From Pseudomonadota bacterium (lineage in GTDB: Bacteria > Pseudomonadota > Alphaproteobacteria > Rhizobiales > Xanthobacteraceae): 10,011 bases of DNA. Positions within the stretch are counted from its first letter, which is position 1; the number at the start of each line of letters is the position of its first letter. Made by a program: the position numbers and the translations under genes. The stretch covers positions 1 through 10,011 of the forward strand of contig JAEWBW010000525.1 in assembly GCA_023390955.1 (NCBI GenBank), in the 5' to 3' direction. The notes under the pieces are model-generated. The model saw only the letters and a program-made list of their open reading frames with translations, ran no database searches and was not told the DNA's origin. This document shows positions 4,263 to 10,011 of this stretch, piece after piece.

Positions 4263-7025
4263 TTATTCCGCCGCCTGCTCGAGCGGCGCCACGCGCGGCA
4301 AAATCATCTGGATGCGGGTGCCGCCGCCGGGCTCGGAGTCCAGGTCAAGCCGTCCCCCCAGCCTGTTGGTCACGATGCTGTAGACGATGTGCAGGCCGAG
4401 GCCGGTGCCGCCCTGGTCGCGCCGCGTCGTGAAGAACGGATCGAAGGCGCGACGGCGCACGTCGAGCGACATGCCGCAGCCATTGTCGGAGAAGATGATC
4501 TCGACATTGTCCTTGCCGGACTCGCGCGCCTGGATGTCGATGAGACCGGGCCGCCCGTCCGGGAAAGCATGCGCGACAGCGTTGAGGAACAGATTGGTCA
4601 GCACCTGGCCGTACGGGCCGGGGTAGCTGTTCATGATCAGGTTCGGCTGGCACTCGACGTTGAGCGTGAGGTTGTGTTTGCGCAAGCCGGGCCGCAGGCT
4701 CATCACGACCTGCTCGGTGAGGTCAGCCAAGTCAAAGTTGCGCTGGTCCGAATAGTTGCGATCGGCGGCGACCTGCTTGAACGACTGGATCAGCTCGGCC
4801 GCACGGTTGAGGTTGGCGACGAGCTGCGCGGAGGCATCGCGGCTGGTGCCGAGATAATCGTTGAGCGTCGAGCGCCGCAGCTCACCCCGCTCGACCTCGG
4901 CGGAGAACATCGCGGTCTTGCGCTCCAGCGCAGAGGCCACCGTCAGGCTAATGCCGACGGGATTGTTGACCTCGTGGGCGACGCCGGCGACCAGCCGCCC
5001 GAGGGCCGCAAGCTTCTCCGCCTCGATCAGCGAAGCCTGGGTCTCGCGCAGATTGCGCAGTGCCGTCTCGGCGGATTCCTTGGCCTTGCGCATCTCCAGC
5101 TCGCCGCGCTTGCGCTCGCCGATGTCGAGCGCCACCGTGACGATCCGTTCGATCTCGCCCTCGGTGTCGAGCAGCGGCAGCTTGTTGACCAGCCACTGCC
5201 GCATATTGCCGGAGATGTCCTTGTACTCTTCCTCGTAGAAGCCGAGCCCCTTGCGTAGGGTAAGCACGCGCTTGTCGTTCTCGTCGGTCTTGGCGGCGCC
5301 GTAGCGCGACATCAGATCGCCGGTGGTGCGCCCGATGGCATCGCCAGGCTCGATGCCGAAGATGCCCGCCATGTAGCGGTTCATCAGGACATAGCGCAGG
5401 TCGCGGTCCTTGACGTTGATGACTGCCGGCACGGTGTCGATGACCTGCTGCAGCAGGCGACGGCCTTCGGCGATGGCATCTTCCGCCCGCTTCTGGTCGG
5501 TGATGTCGCGCAGCGTGCCTTCGTAACGGAGGATCCTGCCCTCCTCGTCCCGCACGCCCGTCGCGCTGTCAGAGAGCCACAGGATGTTGCCGCCGCGCTG
5601 GCGCACCTGGTACTCGAATTCGCGCACGATGCCGTCGCGCTCCATCAGCCGCTGATATTCGACGCGGGCCTCGGGATGGAGGTAGATGGTATGGGCGATG
5701 TCGTTGATGCTGGTGATCAGCTGCTGCGGGCTGTCATAACCCATCATCCGCGCCAGCGCCGGGTTGGCGTTGACGAGGTCGCCGGCCGGCGTCGTGACGT
5801 AGATGCCGTCGACCGAGCCCTCGAACAGCTTTCGGTAGCTTTCTTCCGCCAGCCGCTGCTCGGTGAGTGCGCGGACCGCCGCTTCGCGCGCGGTGTCGGC
5901 TTCCTCCAGCGCGCGGCGGAACACTTCCGCGGCACGCGCGATGTCGCCGATCTCGTTGTCGAGGTCGGCGGAGGGGATCGAGGTGTTCTTCTCGCCGGCC
6001 GCCAGCGCCCGGATCGATCGCGCGATCTGGGCCAGCGGCCGCACCGTCCGGCGCACCACGAACCAGGCCGCGCCGATGCCGATCAGCACGCCGATGGTGC
6101 CGAGCACGATGCTCTGCCAGCGCGCTTCCAGAAGCGTCCGGGCAAAGTCGCGCGACAGCACGTGGCCGCGCCGGTCGCTGACTTCGCGCAACAATTCGGT
6201 GACGCGGCCGATCAGCCGTCCCTCGGTGCCGAGCACGTCGCGATCGATATCGGCGATCTGCCGCTCCCGCACCGCCACGGTGACGATGGCGTCGGCATAA
6301 TTGGTGACCGCCGCTTTCAGCGCGGGATCGTCGATGGCGAGCGTCCGCATGCCCTGCGCGGCCTGCTCGGCGGCGGAGGGATTGCGCGCCAGCCGCCCGA
6401 GCGCGATCCGGCCCTGCGCTTCGGACAGGCGGAACGCTAACTCGCGATCTCCGGATGCGGCAACCGCCGCGTCGAAACGCTCGCGCAACGGCGGCAGCCC
6501 GGCCAACAGTTGGGCCCGGCGGTCGATCAGAGTCGAAATCCGCTCCAGCCCGCTGCGGTAGGTTGCGAGGCGCTCGGTGACGCCGTCGATCATGTCCTGC
6601 TGCTCGGGCGCGAGCTCGATGCGGGTCTTCTTCAGGATGTCCGACAGGGTCGAGGCGGCATCGCCCACCTGCTTGAACTGGATGCCGGCGCCGGGATCCG
6701 TGACGAAGTCACGCGCGGCGAGCCGCAGATCGTTCATGCGGCGGTCGATGTCCTCGGCGAGGTCGCCCACGCTCTGCAGCCGCTGCAGCTCGGCAAAGGT
6801 CGCGCCGATATGGCGGATCGCGATCACGCTGGCGGCGGAGGTGACGATGATGACCGCCAGCACCAGGATGAAGCTGCCGAACGTCATCTGGCCGATCGAC
6901 AGCGAAAACGATCGCTTCGGTGGCGTATTCGGCGGCATTTCGGCAGACATTGTGGCGGGACCGGACTCCATACCTCCCCAATATACGCTGTATCCGCCCT
7001 CCGGGGGAACCTGGTATACGGCCAC
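4263..7025 (-). CDS. PAS-domain sensor histidine kinase with HAMP (HPK4-like)
   Basis: Membrane-bound sensor kinase. Layout from the GTG at 7025: cytosolic lead (1-46); TM1 (about 47-70); periplasmic four-helix-type sensor (about 71-302); TM2 (about 305-324); HAMP (about 325-378); short coiled coil; PAS with PAC (about 397-512, ending YEGTLRDITDQKRAE); second PAS (about 522-638); coiled coil (640-670). The kinase core has the H box LVAGVAHEVNNP with phospho-acceptor His684, the N box LTNLFLNAVAHA (809-820), G1 FSDNGCGM (845-852), F box FDPFFTTRRD (861-870), G2 GGTGLGLHIVYSIV (872-885) and G3 GGGTRI. All catalytic motifs are intact. HEVNNP with FDPFFTT is typical of HPK4-type kinases. No receiver domain is fused and no response regulator is adjacent, so it is an orphan with unknown signal. 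The start is uncertain: GTG 7025 has a weak AGGT site, ATG 6971 has GGGGAGGT only one base away, and ATG 6950 lacks a site. It begins 24 bases after the AraC gene stop and may be read from the same transcript. Confidence 0.93.
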   Translation of the reverse strand: MAVYQVPPEGGYSVYWGGMESGPATMSAEMPPNTPPKRSFSLSIGQMTFGSFILVLAVIIVTSAASVIAIRHIGATFAELQRLQSVGDLAEDIDRRMNDLRLAARDFVTDPGAGIQFKQVGDAASTLSDILKKTRIELAPEQQDMIDGVTERLATYRSGLERISTLIDRRAQLLAGLPPLRERFDAAVAASGDRELAFRLSEAQGRIALGRLARNPSAAEQAAQGMRTLAIDDPALKAAVTNYADAIVTVAVRERQIADIDRDVLGTEGRLIGRVTELLREVSDRRGHVLSRDFARTLLEARWQSIVLGTIGVLIGIGAAWFVVRRTVRPLAQIARSIRALAAGEKNTSIPSADLDNEIGDIARAAEVFRRALEEADTAREAAVRALTEQRLAEESYRKLFEGSVDGIYVTTPAGDLVNANPALARMMGYDSPQQLITSINDIAHTIYLHPEARVEYQRLMERDGIVREFEYQVRQRGGNILWLSDSATGVRDEEGRILRYEGTLRDITDQKRAEDAIAEGRRLLQQVIDTVPAVINVKDRDLRYVLMNRYMAGIFGIEPGDAIGRTTGDLMSRYGAAKTDENDKRVLTLRKGLGFYEEEYKDISGNMRQWLVNKLPLLDTEGEIERIVTVALDIGERKRGELEMRKAKESAETALRNLRETQASLIEAEKLAALGRLVAGVAHEVNNPVGISLTVASALERKTAMFSAEVERGELRRSTLNDYLGTSRDASAQLVANLNRAAELIQSFKQVAADRNYSDQRNFDLADLTEQVVMSLRPGLRKHNLTLNVECQPNLIMNSYPGPYGQVLTNLFLNAVAHAFPDGRPGLIDIQARESGKDNVEIIFSDNGCGMSLDVRRRAFDPFFTTRRDQGGTGLGLHIVYSIVTNRLGGRLDLDSEPGGGTRIQMILPRVAPLEQAAE

Positions 7026-7049
7026 CGACCTGACGATCCCTAGGTTTGG

Positions 7050-7790
7050 TCAACCAGGTGGCTCAAGGCGCTTCAAGAGCTCGGACGGCATCGCCCCGAA
7101 CATCTCCCGGAAGGCGCGGGAGAAATGCGCCGAGCTGGCAAAGCCGGCACCATGGGCCGCGTCCGTCAGGGATTGTCCCTGCCTGACGGCGCCGACCGCC
7201 GCCCCCATCCGGTTCCAGAGCCGGTAACGTCGCAGCGGCACGCCGGTCTCGGCCTTGAACAGGTGCAGGAAGCGCGACGGCGACAGGCCGGCCCGGGCGC
7301 CCAGCTGCGCCAGCGAATGCACGCGGTGCGGCTGCGCGCTCATCCACTGCAGCACCGCCACGATACGGTCATCCGTTTCGGTCCGGCCGCCGATACCGAG
7401 CTGCCCGACCAGCGCCCGCCACCCGTCGCGGCGCGCGATGTGCCCATCCGCCACACCAGTCAGGATCTCGATGACGGCCCCCTCGCCTTCGAGATCAAAA
7501 CCCGCGCGCGGCGTCATGGTCGTCATGCGGGAGGAGATCGCGGCGAGGTCGCTGCTGAGCGGATCGAGATAGAGAAACGCCATCCGGCCGGATGCGATCC
7601 GCAGGTGATGCAGGGTGTTCGGCGGGATCAGCACGCTCCGGACAGAGCGGTATGCGCCACCTTCCGTCGTGGGATCATCGGCGACATCAAGCGCGCCATC
7701 GAGCCCGATCGCGAGCACGGCCGTCGCATTCCGATGCGGCGTCAGGCCGAACGCCGGCCCGAGATAGAGCACGCGCGGCCCCCACCCCAT
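7050..7790 (-). CDS. AraC family transcriptional regulator
   Basis: A 246-residue regulator. The N-terminal part (about 1-100) has the strand pattern of a cupin-like effector domain (RVLYLGPAFGLTPHRNATAV, SVLIPPNTLHHLRI, MAFLYLDP). The C-terminal part holds two helix-turn-helix units: SLAQLGARAGLSPSRFLHLF (159-178) and SLTDAAHGAGFASSAHFSRAFREMFG (207-232), followed by MPSELLKR, the usual C-terminal AraC signature (normally P-x-x-(Y/F)-R). I chose ATG 7790 because codons before it lose the strong third-position G/C seen after it. The open frame runs back to 8009, but that would overlap the divergent SnoaL-like gene; GTG at 7862 is a possible intermediate. The 110-base gap to the divergent gene at 7901 probably holds both promoters. 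The usual behaviour of this arrangement is control of the divergent neighbour, which is inference here. Confidence 0.9.
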   Translation of the reverse strand: MGWGPRVLYLGPAFGLTPHRNATAVLAIGLDGALDVADDPTTEGGAYRSVRSVLIPPNTLHHLRIASGRMAFLYLDPLSSDLAAISSRMTTMTPRAGFDLEGEGAVIEILTGVADGHIARRDGWRALVGQLGIGGRTETDDRIVAVLQWMSAQPHRVHSLAQLGARAGLSPSRFLHLFKAETGVPLRRYRLWNRMGAAVGAVRQGQSLTDAAHGAGFASSAHFSRAFREMFGAMPSELLKRLEPPG

Positions 7791-7900
7791 CAATTTCGCG
7801 GGCCCAGCCGCGACACAGCCAGTTTGTGAAAGCGCCGCTGCTGCCACCGGTTCTATTGGCACGAGTTCCGGCAAGGACTCACTCAAGGAAGGACCGATCG

Positions 7901-8332
7901 ATGGATCATCAGGTATCGCAATTCTCACCGGCCAGCGAGGCCATCCGCGGCGCGGTCTCCCGTTACGCAGCGGCGTGGCGCGCCGGCGATCGCGCGGCGC
8001 TGGCGGCATGCTACCACGACGATTTCACGCTGCACTATGGCGGCAACAACCCGCTTTCCGGCGTGCATCGGGGCAAGGCCGTAGCACTCGCCGTGCTGGG
8101 CGAGGTCACCCGCCGGACCAACCGGCGGCTTGTCGGCATCGACGACATGATGATCGGCACCGAACGCGGCGCCTTGCTGGTGCGCGAGATCTTTGGCCGC
8201 GACGGCGACAACGCGGAGGTCGAACGCCTCCTGGTCTATTCGGTACGTGACGATCTACTGTGGCAGTGCTGGGTCCACGATACACAGCAGGCGATCGTCG
8301 ATCGCTTCCTCGCGGACGCCCAGAGCCCCTAG
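7901..8332 (+). CDS. SnoaL-like / nuclear transport factor 2 family protein
   Basis: A 143-residue cone-shaped alpha+beta barrel protein of the NTF2-like superfamily. An N-terminal helix pair (about 10-36) contains AWRAGDRAALAACYHDDF (25-42), the usual NTF2-like motif, with Trp26, Tyr38 and Asp40-Asp41; HYGGNNPLSGVHRGK (45-59) follows, then long strands (ALLVREIFG; RLLVYSVRDDLLWQCWVHD). Such proteins are small-molecule isomerases, cyclases, hydrolases or binding proteins; the substrate is unknown. The start at 7901 is well supported by AAGGAAGGA (7885-7893), seven bases upstream. It is divergent from the AraC regulator and convergent with the EamA exporter, whose stop codon interlocks with its own, so the three may serve one small compound; this is inference. 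Confidence 0.87.
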   Translation: MDHQVSQFSPASEAIRGAVSRYAAAWRAGDRAALAACYHDDFTLHYGGNNPLSGVHRGKAVALAVLGEVTRRTNRRLVGIDDMMIGTERGALLVREIFGRDGDNAEVERLLVYSVRDDLLWQCWVHDTQQAIVDRFLADAQSP

Positions 8333-9234
8333 GCACGCGCCGGGATGGTCATGGCGGCAACGCCAATGACGACACAGCCGAGCCCGATCCACGCGGTCTG
8401 GCTCAGGCTTTCGCCTAGGAATCCCACGCTGAGCGCCACCCCGATCGGTACACGCAGATAGGCCTGCGCGGTGGTGCCGACCGAGCCCAGCGTCTGGATC
8501 AGGCGGAAGTAGATCGCGAAGGCCGCCGCGGTCGAGAAGATCGCAAGGCCCAGCAGCGCCAGGATCGAGCTCTGCGACGGCGCCAGCGTCCAGGGCTGCT
8601 CGAAGGCCAGCGACGCCGGGATCAGCACCGCGGCTCCTGCCAGCAGCGAGCCCGCGGCCGGCGCCATCGGGTCGAGGCCCTTAAAGCTGCGGCCGAAGAT
8701 CGCGGCGCAGGCATAGCAGATCGTGGCGGCAACGATCGCCGCTTCCGCCAAGAGACCGCTGCCGATGTCGTGGAACGCATCGACGCCCACGATCAGCAGG
8801 ATGCCGGCCATGCCCGCGACGACGCCGAACAGTTTTCGTGCGCTGGTCGCTTCGTGGCGTGTCACCATGGCGGTGAGCAGGAACGTGAAGATCGGCCCGG
8901 CCGAATTGAGGATGGTGGCGAGCGCGGCATCGACATGACGCTCGCCCCAGGCGATCAGCGTCCAGGGGATCACACTGTTCAACACCGCCTGGAAAGCGAA
9001 TTTTCGCCAGGTCGCAAGATCCGTCGGCATCGTGATGCCGCGCATCCGCATCACCGCCAGCAGCAGCAGGCCCGCGATCGCGGTCCGTGCCGCGATCAGC
9101 GTGATCGGCGGAATGGTGGCAACGCCGAGCTTGATGAAGGTGTACGAGCCGCCCCATAGCGTTGCCAGCAACAGCAACAGCGCGAGCTCGGTCGCGATGG
9201 ATTCCCGTTGAGTGGCCTGCTGGGTCCCTTGCAT
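8329..9234 (-). CDS. EamA family (DMT superfamily) transporter
   Basis: A 301-residue inner-membrane protein of the drug/metabolite transporter superfamily with two EamA repeats of about five helices each (about 15-150 and 160-298). Hallmarks: the first-helix motif LLLLLATLWGGSYTFIKLGV, AARTAIAGLLLL, the end of repeat one ATILNSAGPIFTFLLTAM followed by KLFGVVAGMAGILLIVG, and in repeat two AQAYLRVPIGVALSVGFLGESL, then WIGLGCVVIGVAAMTI. Length and topology are normal. Members export amino acids, metabolites or drugs, and the substrate here is not predictable. The ATG at 9234 has GGAGCAGGG just upstream. It overlaps the SnoaL-like gene tail to tail by four bases. The upstream same-strand Nudix gene is separated by a strong hairpin, so separate expression is likely. 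Confidence 0.92.
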   Translation of the reverse strand: MQGTQQATQRESIATELALLLLLATLWGGSYTFIKLGVATIPPITLIAARTAIAGLLLLAVMRMRGITMPTDLATWRKFAFQAVLNSVIPWTLIAWGERHVDAALATILNSAGPIFTFLLTAMVTRHEATSARKLFGVVAGMAGILLIVGVDAFHDIGSGLLAEAAIVAATICYACAAIFGRSFKGLDPMAPAAGSLLAGAAVLIPASLAFEQPWTLAPSQSSILALLGLAIFSTAAAFAIYFRLIQTLGSVGTTAQAYLRVPIGVALSVGFLGESLSQTAWIGLGCVVIGVAAMTIPARA

Positions 9235-9240
9235 CGCCCT

Positions 9241-9259
9241 GCTCCGTCCGTGTCGGAGC
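9241..9259 (-). promoter_or_regulatory. Leader hairpin overlapping the EamA ribosome-binding site
   Basis: GCTCCG and CGGAGC (9254-9259 and 9241-9246) form a 6-bp stem with a 7-base loop directly before the EamA start. On the minus strand the 3' arm of the stem contains GGAGC, the first part of the likely ribosome-binding site, so folding would hinder translation. The stem is short and may be chance. Confidence 0.25.
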
Positions 9260-9276
9260 GGAACTTACAGCGACTA

Positions 9277-9302
9277 CGACGCTGATAATTCGCTCAGCGT
9301 CG
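9277..9302 (-). terminator. Hairpin after the Nudix gene, possible terminator
   Basis: A perfect 9-bp inverted repeat (CGACGCTGA at 9277-9285 and TCAGCGTCG at 9294-9302) with an 8-base AT-rich loop starts eight bases after the Nudix stop codon. No T-run follows on the minus strand, so it may terminate weakly, protect the 3' end of the mRNA, or be a dyad-symmetric operator upstream of the EamA gene. Confidence 0.45.
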
Positions 9303-9309
9303 AACTGTC

Positions 9310-10011
9310 CTAACCGGCCGCGCTGACGTCGAACACCTCGCCGTCGTAGTCGGCTTCCTTCGGAATGCGCAGCTGGCGGCCGCTCTCGGTCTTGGTCATG
9401 ACCGGCAGCACCGTGACGACGGTCATGCCGCGGGCATGATCCATCGCGGACTGCACATTCGGCTGCTTGGCGAGCCGGATCAAATTGCGCGTGGTCGGGA
9501 ACGGCAGCTTGAAGCGGCCGCTGTCGCCGCCGGCCACCGCCTCGCGCGGCGAGACCCAGATCGAGTCGGTCGACTCGCGTCCATCGTGCGCACCGAGCTG
9601 ATCGGGCGGCGCGGCCGCGAGGAAGAACCAGGTGTCGAACCGCTTCGGCATGCCCTCCGGCGTGATCCAGTGCGCATAAGGCACCAGCGTGTCCAGCGCG
9701 AGCTGCAGGCCGTTGTCCTCGAGGATCTTCAGGAAGCTGATCTTGTGCTCGTTGAGCGCGACGCGGTGGGCGTTGGCGATCTCGCCTGCGCGCTTCGCGT
9801 CGACCGGCGCGGTCGAGCCCTTGAGCCGCGCCAGCAGGATGCCGCTCTCTTCAAACGTCTCGCGGATCGCAGCGATGCGAAAGCCGCGATCGGAATCGCT
9901 CAGGCCCTCGCCGCCCGAATACAGGTCGGACCGCGCGACGATCTCCTGGTCGCCGGCGTCGACGCTGCCGCCGGGAAACACCAGCGCGCCCGAATTGAAC
10001 TCGATCTGATG
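9310..10011 (-). CDS. Nudix hydrolase, NUDT19/NUDT7-like (N-terminus outside window)
   Basis: The 233 visible residues read into the window from the right edge; the frame stays open at 10011, so the gene begins outside. It carries FPGGSVDAGD (12-21) and, 28 residues further on, AAIRETFEESGILL (47-60), which together form a Nudix box with a long insertion between the GG and REXXEEXG parts. That split box and the later AHWITPEGMPKRFDTWFF (113-130) are typical of the NUDT19 group, whose studied members cleave CoA and acyl-CoA diphosphate bonds with divalent metal. The catalytic glutamates of RETFEESG are intact. A GTG at 9981 lies inside the domain, after the start of the first strand, and is not the true start. 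The substrate remains inference. The stop at 9310 is followed by a 9-bp stem-loop. Confidence 0.9.
   Translation of the reverse strand, partial: HQIEFNSGALVFPGGSVDAGDQEIVARSDLYSGGEGLSDSDRGFRIAAIRETFEESGILLARLKGSTAPVDAKRAGEIANAHRVALNEHKISFLKILEDNGLQLALDTLVPYAHWITPEGMPKRFDTWFFLAAAPPDQLGAHDGRESTDSIWVSPREAVAGGDSGRFKLPFPTTRNLIRLAKQPNVQSAMDHARGMTVVTVLPVMTKTESGRQLRIPKEADYDGEVFDVSAAG

Noticed and set aside
4224..5258. 344-codon plus-strand open frame
   Set aside because: It is antisense to the sensor kinase core and has the low-complexity Ala/Arg/Gly/Asp-rich composition of a shadow frame in high-GC DNA. The minus strand has every kinase motif in order.
5676..6440. 254-codon plus-strand open frame
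   Set aside because: Antisense to the PAS, HAMP and periplasmic parts of the kinase; no recognisable domain and Arg/Asp/Gly-biased composition.
4263..7025. The kinase as PhoR, given the nearby Pho box
   Set aside because: It has a large periplasmic sensor, two PAS domains and an HPK4-type core, and lies with no phoB or phosphate transport genes; PhoR is much shorter and normally sits in the pho/pst cluster.
7125..7829. 234-codon plus-strand open frame
   Set aside because: Shadow of the AraC regulator, which has two clear helix-turn-helix units on the minus strand.
1..10011. CRISPR array or defence system
   Set aside because: No regularly spaced repeats of CRISPR length and no nuclease, toxin, restriction or retron-like protein were found; the only tandem repeats are short and in frame within one gene.

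Overview
The window looks like chromosome of a high-GC alphaproteobacterium, most likely Bradyrhizobium or a close relative. The grounds are strong G/C preference at third codon positions, rhizobial-style small proteins, a GrlR-family protein and a typical alphaproteobacterial tRNA-Arg. This is inference from composition and protein style; no database search was possible.

Layout. Positions 1-829 (minus) hold most of an acyltransferase-3 family membrane protein whose C-terminus lies outside the window. Positions 830-1550 are a patchy stretch of very small genes: a possible broken reading frame near 927-1067 (plus), a 73-residue protein (1012-1233, minus) and a 51-residue protein (1314-1469, minus). 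A tRNA-Arg(TCG) gene at 1556-1632 (minus) has its 3' end pointing into this accessory-looking segment. To its right the window becomes more core-like: two single-pass membrane proteins of unknown function (1774-2385 and 2547-3104, minus), then a VOC/glyoxalase-fold protein (3348-3731, plus) and a GrlR-family protein (3911-4261, plus). The GrlR-family gene is preceded by a textbook 18-bp Pho box at 3763-3780. Converging on it is a 920-codon hybrid sensor kinase with TM-sensor-TM-HAMP-PAS-PAS-kinase layout (4263-7025, minus). An AraC-type regulator (7050-7790, minus) lies just upstream of the kinase and is divergent from a SnoaL/NTF2-like protein (7901-8332, plus). An EamA/DMT exporter (8329-9234, minus) converges on the SnoaL gene with interlocking stop codons. 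A Nudix hydrolase of the NUDT19 type (9310-10011, minus) runs off the right edge.

How the genes may work together. The AraC regulator, SnoaL-like protein and EamA transporter form a plausible regulator/enzyme/exporter group. The Pho box predicts that the GrlR-family gene is induced under phosphate starvation, which is the most testable and least expected signal here. The sensor kinase has no response regulator beside it. I found no CRISPR array, transposase, integrase or recognisable defence system. I do not see an obvious previously undescribed multi-gene system; the best leads are the Pho-box/GrlR link, the tRNA-flanked small-gene segment and the pair of unknown envelope proteins.
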